From Paracoccus lichenicola (GTDB taxonomy: Bacteria; Pseudomonadota; Alphaproteobacteria; Rhodobacterales; Rhodobacteraceae), in assembly GCF_009708075.1 (NCBI RefSeq), contig NZ_WMBT01000008.1, positions 62,001 through 126,000 of the forward strand: DNA of 64,000 nt, in the 5' to 3' direction. Within the stretch, counting starts at the first letter, position 1. Every line of letters starts with the position of its first letter. The position numbers and the translations under genes were made by a program. The notes under the pieces are model-generated. The model saw only the letters and a list, made by a program, of their open reading frames with translations. It did not search any database and was not told where the DNA came from. This document shows positions 42,834-52,084 of this stretch, piece by piece.

Positions 42834-43906
42834 CCCATCCGGTAGCCGGGCGTCGATTCGGACAGGGCGCGTTCCTCGTCGTCCATGTCCTCGGCGATGT
42901 CCCCGAACAGCGGCGTGGAGAGATAGCGTTCCCCGGTGTCGGGCAGCATGGCCAGGATCACCGTGCCGGGTTCCGCGCGTTCGGCGATCTGCATGGCGAT
43001 GGCGAAGGTCGATCCGCCCGAGACGCCGGTCAGGATGCCTTCCTGCGCCGCAAGCTTCCTGGCCCAGGCGGTGCCGTCCGCGCCTGAAACCGGGATCAGC
43101 TCGTCATAGCCGTTGTTGTCCAGCGCCTCTTGCAGGACGAAGGGGATGAAGTCGGGGGTCCAGCCCTGGATCGGGTGCGGCTCGAAGGCGGGGTGGCTGG
43201 CGGCGGGGGCGTGGTCGGGACCGCGTTCCTGGGGCGTGCCGCTGCTGACCAGGGCGGCGTTGGCGGGTTCGGTCAGGACGATCTTCGTGTCGGGCCGTTC
43301 GCGGCGCAACACGCGCGACAGGCCCGTCACCGTGCCCCCGGTGCCGTATCCGGTGACGACGTAATCCAGCCGCCCGCCCGCGAAATCGCCCAGGATTTCC
43401 TGCGCCGTGGTGGCTTCGTGGATGTCGGCGTTGGCCGGGGTCTCGAACTGGCGGGCCAGGAACCAGCCGTGCCTTTCCGCCAGTTCCGCCGCCTTGGCGT
43501 ACATGCCGGTGCCCTTTTGCGCCCGCGGCGTCAGCACGACCTTGGCCCCCATCATCCGCATCAGCCGCCGCCGTTCCACGGAAAAGCTGTCGGCCATGGT
43601 CACGACCAAGGGATAGCCCTTCTGCGCGCAGACCATGGCCAAGCCGATGCCGGTATTGCCGCTGGTCGCCTCGACCACGGTCTGGCCGGGCTTCAGGGTG
43701 CCGTCGCGTTCGGCGGCCTCGATGATGTTCAGCGCCAGGCGGTCCTTGACGGAGGCGGCGGGGTTGAAGAACTCGGCCTTGACATAGATCGTCACGCCCT
43801 GGGGGGCGAGGTTGTTGACGCGGATCGTCGGCGTGTCGCCCACGGTGTCCAGGATGCTGTCGTAAAGCCTGCCGCGTCCGCGGGTGGTCCTGATGGTGTG
43901 TGACAT
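42830..43906 (-). CDS. cysteine synthase-like PLP enzyme (CysK family)
   Basis: 358 residues, fold type II. YDSILDTVGDTPTIRVNNLA opens the protein. AEFFNPAASVKDRLALNIIE has the PLP Lys54. VEATSGNTGIGLAMVCAQKG is the substrate loop, YVVTGYGTGGTVTGLSRVL the phosphate loop, and GILTGVSGGSTFAIAM the C-terminal Ser motif. It carries a ~25-residue insert (ALVSSGTPQERGPDHAPAAS) and a tail of about 20 residues, as in some plant-like and rhizobial forms. The normal reaction is O-acetylserine plus sulfide to cysteine. ATG 43906 is used; its AGGAGGG is inside a hairpin at 43913-43941. The downstream decarboxylase is translationally coupled. Confidence 0.85.
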   Translation of the reverse strand: MSHTIRTTRGRGRLYDSILDTVGDTPTIRVNNLAPQGVTIYVKAEFFNPAASVKDRLALNIIEAAERDGTLKPGQTVVEATSGNTGIGLAMVCAQKGYPLVVTMADSFSVERRRLMRMMGAKVVLTPRAQKGTGMYAKAAELAERHGWFLARQFETPANADIHEATTAQEILGDFAGGRLDYVVTGYGTGGTVTGLSRVLRRERPDTKIVLTEPANAALVSSGTPQERGPDHAPAASHPAFEPHPIQGWTPDFIPFVLQEALDNNGYDELIPVSGADGTAWARKLAAQEGILTGVSGGSTFAIAMQIAERAEPGTVILAMLPDTGERYLSTPLFGDIAEDMDDEERALSESTPGYRMG

Positions 43907-43912
43907 GAAAAT

Positions 43913-43941
43913 CCCTCCTGGGAAACAGGACTGCAGGAGGG
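43913..43941 (-). promoter_or_regulatory. leader hairpin that sequesters the cysK ribosome-binding site
   Basis: Minus strand CCCTCCTG (43941-43934), loop of 13 bases, CAGGAGGG (43920-43913), then ATTTTC and ATG 43906. The 3' arm is the Shine-Dalgarno sequence itself, so the fold would block initiation. A TATACT box lies just upstream (about 43949-43944), which would start the RNA very near the 5' arm. The signal that opens the hairpin is unknown. Confidence 0.6.
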
Positions 43942-44105
43942 TGAGTATAGCATGGAAGCGGGAATAACGGTGTGGAAAGGAGAGCTGCGTGCCGGAGTGG
44001 AGAGGTGCTTTGAGTCCATTGCTGCCGCTCGACCTAGTGATACAGTGCAGCTTTATGCTGTCTGGCGTTCTTTGACGACAGCCGAACCAGGAGAATACGA
44101 CCGAA

Positions 44106-44603
44106 ATGTCGAGAGCGAATTCAGCAATTAAGATACTAGCTTGTATAGCGGTGGCTTGTTTCACTGTGGCGTGCGCTGCCCCTTCGAGCGACACAGTTCC
44201 CGAAGATAATACTTATCATGAGAACTTTTCAGATAACTGCCCAATCAAAGATGAACTTAGCAAATCCCCTCTGGTATTGAAGAAGATAGGGAGTGCTCCA
44301 GACGGACGCACCAATTTCTCGGCAAGCTTTGGAAGTAACTGTTCTTACGAACTAACAGCCAGAAACGCACTTGCAGACCCAATAGATACTTACATTACCC
44401 GTTGGATTGATGCAGATGGCTTGTCGGGTTATCCAAAGTCAGGCGATCTTAGAAACCAGTACATAGAGGCGCCAGAAAATTTCAAAGAGAAAAAATTGTT
44501 TGTTCTTCAAGCACTCGGAACAGGACCCAACGGTAAAGACTCGCGAGCTGCGATTTTTATTGGAAACAGTTTATCAACGAATGATGTCGATCTTGGTGAG
44601 TGA
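44106..44603 (+). CDS. AT-rich orphan lipoprotein of unknown function
   Basis: 165 residues. MSRANSAIKILACIAVACFT then VACA|APSS is a lipobox, with the lipidated Cys near residue 23. The mature part has three more cysteines (DNCPIKDEL, GSNCSYELT) and ends acidic. No family is recognised. The base composition is far lower in G+C than all its neighbours, with many A/T-ending codons, so it was probably acquired from another source. It stands alone between the cysK unit and the convergent Tct operon. No promoter partner or mobility gene is beside it. Confidence 0.7.
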   Translation: MSRANSAIKILACIAVACFTVACAAPSSDTVPEDNTYHENFSDNCPIKDELSKSPLVLKKIGSAPDGRTNFSASFGSNCSYELTARNALADPIDTYITRWIDADGLSGYPKSGDLRNQYIEAPENFKEKKLFVLQALGTGPNGKDSRAAIFIGNSLSTNDVDLGE

Positions 44604-44747
44604 AACAACACAAGGCGTGTTGACAACGCCCTGAACGAGAGGCCGTAAACGGCAACTCTTGTCCGCATTGCTGCCATCCACAAGGCCGGACATGGCTCTC
44701 GCCGTCGGAAGCCCCGGCACCGCCAGGGCCTCCTATTGCTGCCGCTC

Positions 44748-46261
<1,514 letters not shown>

Positions 46262-46265
<4 letters not shown>

Positions 46266-46780
46266 GGCTTGGCGCCCCGGAACAGGTCCCAGACCAGCCC
46301 TTCAAGCGGACCGGCGGGCAGGCTGAGCTTCAGAAGCCCCGCGAACAGCAGATAGACGACCAGGGCGAAGGTGATCCCCACCGGCACGGTCAACGCCAGG
46401 TTGCGCTTGCCGAAGGCCGCCGCCGTTGCCGCGAACAGCAACCCCGTGGCGATCGAAAAGCCCGCCGTGCTCAGCAGCGCCAGTTGCGCGGCCAGCCCGC
46501 CGACGATCCACAGGATCGGGCCGGTGTCTTGCGCCTCGCGTTCGGCCTTGCCGGACCGGAAGGCCTCGACCAGCGACCACAGCGACAGGCCCGCAAGGCC
46601 CAGGGCAATCCAGCGCGGCACGTCGGCGGGACCGACGCCGGCATAGCCGCCCGCCTGCGGCAGGCGCGCGGCGTCCCGCCAGATCACGACGGCGATACCG
46701 GCCAGGATCAAGGCTGCGACCAGCGTCGCCCCATCGGGGCGACGCGTTGCGCCAGATCCTTGGGGGGTGGACCCGCTCAT
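46262..46780 (-). CDS. tctB: tripartite tricarboxylate transporter small membrane subunit TctB
   Basis: 172 residues with four membrane helices ([79 protein letters not shown]). The [20 protein letters not shown] segment is typical of TctB. ATG 46780 overlaps the tctC stop (ATGA), and its own stop overlaps the tctA start. Both couplings support one stoichiometric transporter. Confidence 0.88.
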
Positions 46781-47721
46781 TTCACCAGACCGATGTCCTT
46801 GAGGATCGCCCCGGTCGCGGCGATGTCCTTGTCCAGCTGCGCCTGGAAGTCCGCGCCCGCCAGATAGGTGTTGGCCCATCCCTTGGTGGCCAGCGCGTCC
46901 TGCCAGGTCTTGGACTGGACCATCCGGTCGATGTCGGCGCTGATCGCGGCCTTCTGTTCGTCGGTGATGCCGGGCGCCGCCGCGACCATGCGCCAGTTCT
47001 GCAAGGCCACGTCAAGTCCCGCTTCCTTCAGGGTCGGCGCGTCCACGCCCTCGATCCGCTCGTCGGACGACACGGCCAGGATCCGCAGCGCGCCCGCGTC
47101 CGCCTGGGCCTTGAACTCGCCCAGGGACGAGATGCCCGCCGTCACCTGGCTGCCCAGGATCGCGGCCAGGGCCTCGCCGCCGCCGGAATAGGCGATGTAG
47201 TTGATCCTGGTCGGATCGACGCCCGCCGCCTTGGCGATCAGGCCCACGGCGATGTGGTCCGCGCCGCCCGCCGAGCCGCCCGCCCAGCTGACCGCGCCGG
47301 GATCGGCCTTCAGCGCCTCGATCAAGCCGTTGATGTCCTGGATGTCGGAGGCTGCCGGAACCACGATGGCCTCGTATTCGCCGGTCAGCCGCGCGATGGG
47401 GGTCACGTCGGCCAGCGACACGGGGGACGCGTTGGTCAGGATCGCGCCGACCATCACGTAGCCGCCGACGATCAGCTGGTCGGGTTTGCCCTGCGCGCCC
47501 GCCACGAATTGCGCCAGCCCCACGGTGCCGCCCGCGCCCGGCACGTTCTGGACCTGCACGGTGTCGGAAATGCCCTCGGCTTGCAGCGCCTCCTGCATGG
47601 TGCGGGCGGTCTGGTCCCAACCGCCGCCCGGCGCCGCGGGGGCGATGATGGTGTAGTTCTCGGCGTAGGCCGGAACGGCAAGTGCGGCAGCGATCAGCGC
47701 CCCGAAAAGGGTGTGTTTCAT
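46777..47721 (-). CDS. tctC: tripartite tricarboxylate transporter substrate-binding protein TctC (Bug family)
   Basis: 314 residues. Signal peptide MKHTLFGALIAAALAVPAYA|E. NYTIIAPAAPGGGWDQTART is the Bug-family opening with the carboxylate-binding loop; VPGAGGTVGLAQFV, YIAYSGGGEALAAILGSQVT and AGISSLGEFKAQADAG follow. GGAGG lies before ATG 47721. It should deliver a di- or tricarboxylate to TctAB; the exact ligand cannot be told. The two-component genes 1.5 kb away probably control this operon. Confidence 0.92.
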   Translation of the reverse strand: MKHTLFGALIAAALAVPAYAENYTIIAPAAPGGGWDQTARTMQEALQAEGISDTVQVQNVPGAGGTVGLAQFVAGAQGKPDQLIVGGYVMVGAILTNASPVSLADVTPIARLTGEYEAIVVPAASDIQDINGLIEALKADPGAVSWAGGSAGGADHIAVGLIAKAAGVDPTRINYIAYSGGGEALAAILGSQVTAGISSLGEFKAQADAGALRILAVSSDERIEGVDAPTLKEAGLDVALQNWRMVAAAPGITDEQKAAISADIDRMVQSKTWQDALATKGWANTYLAGADFQAQLDKDIAATGAILKDIGLVK

Positions 47722-47868
47722 GTCTGTCTATCCTCCCAAGATGCGCATAGGCGCGGCCCGGACCCTCCAGCCCGGATGCGGTGACCAAACACGATGAACC
47801 TGTCACCAAGCTGACATGGGCGTCCAGAAAAAAGGACGGTGGCGCGCCTGGCCGCCTGTCTGGCGAAG

Positions 47869-47940
47869 GCCATCGCCTTCGCCACGTCGCGACATCGCCA
47901 TCGAAACCGCCGGGCCTCAAAGGCCCGGCCAGCGCCCGAC
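47869..47940. repeat. GC-rich intergenic repeat, type A copy 2
   Basis: Inverted relative to 35303-35369. On the minus strand it shares GCTGGCCGGGCCTTTGAGGC, then CCGGCG, TTTCG, TGGCGATG and GACGTGGCGAAGGCG. It includes the palindrome CGGGCCTCAAAGGCCCG. Confidence 0.7.
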
Positions 47941-47974
47941 CCGCCCCCGGCGGGCGCTTCACGCCCACCGGGTC

Positions 47975-48079
47975 GGGCGCTGGCCTTCCGTGGTCGCGGG
48001 GTTGCGCCGTCTTTAGTGGCACCGTTCCGGAGCGGGCGGGGGAAATGCTCGTCGCATTTCCTTGTCCCGCCCGTTCCGG
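47975..48079. repeat. GC-rich intergenic element, type B copy 2
   Basis: CGTGGTCGCGGGGTTGC, then GCCGTC, then a long hairpin (GCGGGCGGGGGAAATGC / GCATTTCCTTGTCCCGCCCG). It matches 54911-54992 over most of its length. The hairpin begins 7 bases after the stop of the binding-protein gene at 48087 and may act as its terminator. Confidence 0.7.
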
Positions 48080-48086
48080 GAAGGCC

Positions 48087-49136
48087 TTAATCCCGCCCGG
48101 TCGCCTGCCGCCAGCGGTCGATCAGCCGGGCGCGCTTGGCCTGGTCCAGATAGACCAGCAGGCCCGGGGTGACGGGCACGGGGCGCAACTGCGCGCCAAG
48201 CGCCGCCTGCATGGCCCGCGCGCTGTTCTCGCCCGCGACCTCCAGGCTGACGGCGGGCAGGCGCAGCTTTTCGGCCAGGATCGTCTGGCCTGCCCGCGAC
48301 ATGAAGAAGCCCAGGAACCGCGCGCCCAGGTCCGGCCGGGTGGCGGCGCGCGGCACCAGCCCCACGCGGGACACCACCACCGTGAAGTCGCGCGGCAGCA
48401 CCATCCCCACATCCGGGTAGTCGCGCGCCCAGTCGGCGGCATAGGATCCCAGGATGTTGTAGCCGATCAGCAGCCGCCCGTCGTTCACGCGTTCCAGGAT
48501 CTGCTGGCTGGTCGGGAACTGTTGGACATCTGCGCGGCCCATCGCGCCGATCACGGACCAGATGTCGGGAAAATGCTCCTGGTCGCGGGCCAGGAACAGG
48601 TAGCCCACGGCGGAGCGTTCGATGTCATAGGTGCCGACGCGGCCCCTGACGCCTACACCGCCATGGGCCAGCCAGTCCACCAGCTCGAACCGCGAGGACG
48701 GCGGGGGCCGGTCGCGGAAGGCGGGGCGGTGATAGACCAGCACCGCAGGCTCGAAGGTCAGGGCATAGGCGGTGTCGCGCCAGTTCGCCCACCGGGGCCA
48801 GCCAGGGCTGTCGGGGGTCACGGCGGGCTGCGCATAGCCGTCATTGGCCAGCTTGACCTGAAGATCCATGGCCGAGGAGAAGGCGAAATCCGCCGTATCC
48901 CGCCCCGCATCGGTTTCCGCGACGATGCGGTCGTTCAGCGCGCCCGTCAGCAGTTCCTCGTAACGGACGGTCACGTCGGGGTTCCGCGCCTGAAAGCCCG
49001 CGATCAGCGGCGCGGCCAGGTGGTTGTCCAGCGACGAATAGATCGTCAGGATCTGGTCCCCGCCCCCGTAGATGAACAGGTCCGCCCGCGCGGGCAGCGA
49101 AAGCAGCATCAGGGCGGCGATCAGGCGCAGCATCAT
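48087..49136 (-). CDS. orphan ABC-type substrate-binding protein linked to the TctDE sensor genes
   Basis: 349 residues. Signal peptide MMLRLIAALMLLSLPARA|D. The mature part reads LTIYSSLDNHLAAPLIAGFQ and VTVRYEELLTGALNDRIVAE, as in iron and small-anion binding proteins (SBP_bac_1/11), then SDLQVKLANDGYAQPAV-like and GVGVRGRVGTYDIERSAVGY. No permease or ATPase gene is nearby. It is divergent from tctD with only 78 bp between the starts. In this arrangement such proteins may act as periplasmic ligand sensors for the kinase rather than in transport; that is inference. Confidence 0.8.
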   Translation of the reverse strand: MMLRLIAALMLLSLPARADLFIYGGGDQILTIYSSLDNHLAAPLIAGFQARNPDVTVRYEELLTGALNDRIVAETDAGRDTADFAFSSAMDLQVKLANDGYAQPAVTPDSPGWPRWANWRDTAYALTFEPAVLVYHRPAFRDRPPPSSRFELVDWLAHGGVGVRGRVGTYDIERSAVGYLFLARDQEHFPDIWSVIGAMGRADVQQFPTSQQILERVNDGRLLIGYNILGSYAADWARDYPDVGMVLPRDFTVVVSRVGLVPRAATRPDLGARFLGFFMSRAGQTILAEKLRLPAVSLEVAGENSARAMQAALGAQLRPVPVTPGLLVYLDQAKRARLIDRWRQATGRD

Positions 49137-49214
49137 GGCCCGATCATGGCAGCGCCCGCCCCGGTTCACAACGCCCCTGCGCGCGGCTATCGTGGCCGTC
49201 CAGGGGGGACAGGG

Positions 49215-49883
49215 ATGCGGCTTCTGCTGGTCGAGGACAATGAACAGCTGGCCGAGGCGCTGCAATCCCTGCTGGCGGGCGCGGGCCATGCCGTGGACCG
49301 GGTGGCCGACGGCGCATCGGCCGAGGCGCTGGCCGCCGCCGAACGCTTCGACCTGATCATCCTGGACCTGAACCTGCCGCAGATGGACGGGCTGTCGGTG
49401 CTGCGCGCGCTGCGGGCGCGCAGCAACCAGGCCGCCGTGCTGATCCTGACCGCGCGCGGCGCGCCCGAGGACCGGATCCGGGGCCTGGACCTCGGGGCCG
49501 ACGACTACATGGTCAAGCCCTTCGATATCGGCGAGTTCGAGGCCCGGGTCCGGTCGCTGCTGCGCCGCCAGGCGGGGCTGCGGGCGGCGGTGGTCACGGT
49601 GGGCGATGTCACGCTGGATCTGGCGGCGCGGCGGTTCACGGCGGGGGGCGCGGCGCTGGACCTGCCCGCCCGGGAACTGGCGCTGCTGGAACTGCTGTTC
49701 ATGCGGGCGGGCAAGGTCGTGACCAAGGACGCCATCGTCCAGTCCCTGACCAGCCTGGACGACAGCCTGTCGGAAAACGCCATCGAGCAATATGCCAGCC
49801 GCCTGCGCCGCCGCCTTGCGCCGCACGGCGTGCATCTGCGCACCGCGCGCGGCATCGGGTATTACATCGACAGGTCGGCCTGA
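49215..49883 (+). CDS. tctD: OmpR-family response regulator TctD
   Basis: 222 residues. Receiver domain 1-115: MRLLLVEDNEQLAEALQSLL (acidic pair), LIILDLNLPQMDGLSVLRAL with phospho-acceptor Asp51, ILTARGAPEDRIRGL, and DDYMVKPFDIGEFEARVRSL (Lys). A winged-helix DNA-binding domain follows at ~130-220 (LDLPARELALLELLFMRAGK, NAIEQYASRLRRRLAPHGVH). ATG 49215 has AGGGGGGACAGGG before it. The stop overlaps the kinase start (TGATG). It should activate the tctCBA operon. Confidence 0.9.
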   Translation: MRLLLVEDNEQLAEALQSLLAGAGHAVDRVADGASAEALAAAERFDLIILDLNLPQMDGLSVLRALRARSNQAAVLILTARGAPEDRIRGLDLGADDYMVKPFDIGEFEARVRSLLRRQAGLRAAVVTVGDVTLDLAARRFTAGGAALDLPARELALLELLFMRAGKVVTKDAIVQSLTSLDDSLSENAIEQYASRLRRRLAPHGVHLRTARGIGYYIDRSA

Positions 49884-51253
49884 TGGGATCGCTGCGGCGG
49901 CGCCTGCTGGGCTGGCTGCTGGCCGCGACCGCCGTGCTGGGCCTGCTGGCGCTGTTCGACACCTGGCGCGAGGCCGTGGCCACCGCGACCCTCGTGTCCG
50001 ACCGGGTGCTGGCCGGGTCCGCCCTGGCGATTGCCGAGCGCGTCACGGTGGACGAGGATACGGGCCTGCAGGTGGACATTCCCTATTCCGCGTTGGAGAT
50101 GCTGACCTCGACCGCGCAGGATCGGGTGTTCTATCGCGTCGATGGTCCCCTGGGCTTCCTGACGGGCTATGCCGACCTGACGCCCGCGCCCACCGACCGG
50201 GACGGGCGCGGCTTTGCCGACGGCATCCACGCGGGCGACAGGGTCCGCATCATCACCCTGGCCCGCACCGTGTCCACGGGGGTCGAATCCATCCCCTTCG
50301 CCGTGACGGTGGCGGAATCGACGCTGGCGCGGCGGGATCTCGCGCGGTCGATCCTGATCCGGTCGGCGCTGCGGCTGGCGGGCATGATCGCGGGCGCCGC
50401 GCTGATCGTCTGGATCGCCGTGCCGCTGGCGCTGCGCCCCCTGCGCCGGCTGGGCGAGGCCATCGCCGCCCGGTCCCCGGGCGACCTGTCGCCCATCCGC
50501 GAACCCGTGCCCCTGGAGGTCCAGGGCCTGGTCGAGGCGGTCAACTCCTTCATGGCCCGCCTTGCCACCGCGCTGGACGCGCTGCGCAACTTCACCGGCA
50601 ATGCCAGCCACCAGTTGCGCACGCCCCTGGCCGTGCTGCGCACGCAGATGGCGCTGGCCGGGCGGGCGGATACCCCGGGGGCGATGCGACAGGCGGTGGC
50701 CAAGGGCGACGCGGCGCTGGCCCATGCCGAACGGGTGCTGGCGCAACTGCTGCTGCTGGCGCGCGTCGATGCCGCGCCGGGGCAGGGGGCGCTGGCCGCC
50801 GTCGATCTGGCGGCGCTGGCCCGCGATGTCACGGGCGAGGCGGTCCCGCGCGCGGCCGAGGCCGGCATCGACCTGGGGTTCGAGGGCCAGCCCGCACAGG
50901 TTCGCGCCGAACCCGTCCTGCTGGCCGAGGCGCTGGCGAACCTGATCGACAATGCGCTGGCCTATGCCGGGCGCGGCGCGGTGGTGACGGTCAGCGTTCG
51001 CGCCGATGGCGATCACGCGGTCCTTGCGGTCACCGACGACGGTCCCGGCATCCCGCCCGGCCTGCGCGCCCGGCTTGGCGCGCGCTTTGCCCGGGGCGCG
51101 CGCGATGAGGCCAAGGGGCTTGGCCTGGGCCTGCCCATCGTGGCCGAGATCGCCGCCCTGTTCGGCGGCGGCCTGTCCTTGCGGGACGCACCCGGCGGGC
51201 GCGGCCTGCGGGCGGAACTGCGGCTGCGGCGGGCGGACGGCCCGCCGTCTTGA
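49883..51253 (+). CDS. tctE: sensor histidine kinase TctE
   Basis: 456 residues. An N-terminal membrane helix (LLGWLLAATAVLGLLALFDT), a ~120-residue periplasmic 2CSK_N-like domain (YSALEMLTSTAQDRVFYRVD), and a second helix (GMIAGAALIVWIAVPLALRP) leading to a HAMP-like linker. The phospho-acceptor is in NASHQLRTPLAVLRTQ (His near 243). NLIDNALAYAGRG is the N box, VTDDGPGIPPGL the D/F box and KGLGLGLPIVAEIAALFGG the G box. It is the partner of TctD and probably senses the carboxylate, alone or with the binding protein at 48087. Confidence 0.9.
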   Translation: MGSLRRRLLGWLLAATAVLGLLALFDTWREAVATATLVSDRVLAGSALAIAERVTVDEDTGLQVDIPYSALEMLTSTAQDRVFYRVDGPLGFLTGYADLTPAPTDRDGRGFADGIHAGDRVRIITLARTVSTGVESIPFAVTVAESTLARRDLARSILIRSALRLAGMIAGAALIVWIAVPLALRPLRRLGEAIAARSPGDLSPIREPVPLEVQGLVEAVNSFMARLATALDALRNFTGNASHQLRTPLAVLRTQMALAGRADTPGAMRQAVAKGDAALAHAERVLAQLLLLARVDAAPGQGALAAVDLAALARDVTGEAVPRAAEAGIDLGFEGQPAQVRAEPVLLAEALANLIDNALAYAGRGAVVTVSVRADGDHAVLAVTDDGPGIPPGLRARLGARFARGARDEAKGLGLGLPIVAEIAALFGGGLSLRDAPGGRGLRAELRLRRADGPPS

Positions 51254-51259
51254 CGCCCG

Positions 51260-51997
51260 TCAGCGCATCAGGCTGTCGGCCTGCGCGGCCGTCAGGTATC
51301 CCGTCGCCTGCATCCCGTTGGCCCGCTGCCACGAGGCGATGGCGTTGCGGGTGCCCTGCCCGAAGGCGCCGTCGATGCCGCGCGTGTCATAACCCCGCCG
51401 CGTCAGCCCGGCCTGGATCGCCGCCTTTTGCGACCGGCCGAGGCCCAGGTCGGCCTCGGCGTCCGCCGGGCCGAGGCCGGTGGCTGTGGCCTGGCTGCTG
51501 TTGCTGCGGGGGGCGGTGCCGCGCAGGATCTCGTTGGCCTGCGCGGTCGTCAGGCTGCCGGTCTGGGTATAGCTCCGGTCGCGCTGCCACAGGGCGATGG
51601 CCCGGCGGGTGCCCGCGCCGAAATTGCCGTCCGTGCCGTTGGTGCCGTAGCCAAGCGCGTTCAGCCGCCGCTGCACCGTGATCCGCTGGTCGCGGCTCAG
51701 CCCGCTGGTGTCGCCGGTGCCCGCATAGGGATCGGCGCGCGAGGCGCTCGATCCGCCCAGGCGTTCGATCCCGTCTCGCGCCTGTCTCGCGTAAAGCCCG
51801 CTCGGGAACTGTTGCAGATAGGACTGGTAACCCCGGATCGTGTTGCGTTCCTGCGCCTGCGCGAAGGCGGCGCGGTCCTGTTCCTGCGACAGGTATTGCC
51901 GCGCCACGCCGCCGATGATGTTGCCCAGGTCCTGGGCCTGTACGGGCACGGTCAAGGTTGCGGCGACAAAGGCCGCGGAAAGCATGGTCCTGACCAT
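51260..51997 (-). CDS. secreted protein with two peptidoglycan-binding (PG_binding_1) domains
   Basis: 245 residues. Signal peptide MVRTMLSAAFVAATLTVPVQA|Q. Two PG_binding_1 repeats: RITVQRRLNALGYGTNGTDG with FGAGTRRAIALWQRDRSYTQ at ~100-160, and KAAIQAGLTRRGYDTRGIDG with FGQGTRNAIASWQRANGMQA at ~185-245. The part between signal and repeats is helical (FAQAQERNTIRGYQSYLQQF). ATG 51997 is preferred (GGGAGAGGACC before it). There is no catalytic domain, so it probably tethers to the cell wall. It is convergent with tctE. Confidence 0.85.
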   Translation of the reverse strand: MVRTMLSAAFVAATLTVPVQAQDLGNIIGGVARQYLSQEQDRAAFAQAQERNTIRGYQSYLQQFPSGLYARQARDGIERLGGSSASRADPYAGTGDTSGLSRDQRITVQRRLNALGYGTNGTDGNFGAGTRRAIALWQRDRSYTQTGSLTTAQANEILRGTAPRSNSSQATATGLGPADAEADLGLGRSQKAAIQAGLTRRGYDTRGIDGAFGQGTRNAIASWQRANGMQATGYLTAAQADSLMR

Positions 51998-52084
51998 CGG
52001 ATGGTCCTCTCCCTGTGGTTCATGCCCCCGGACGGGGCTTCGATCATATAGCACGGAAAAAGGCTTTCGGTTCCAGCGGGTTTT

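Larger units (their letters stand above)
47722..48086. other. 365-bp intergenic region made of two repeat elements
   Basis: Between the tctC promoter and the end of the orphan binding-protein gene. It is nearly filled by a type A repeat (47869-47940) and a type B element (47975-48079). No coding gene is seen. Confidence 0.7.
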
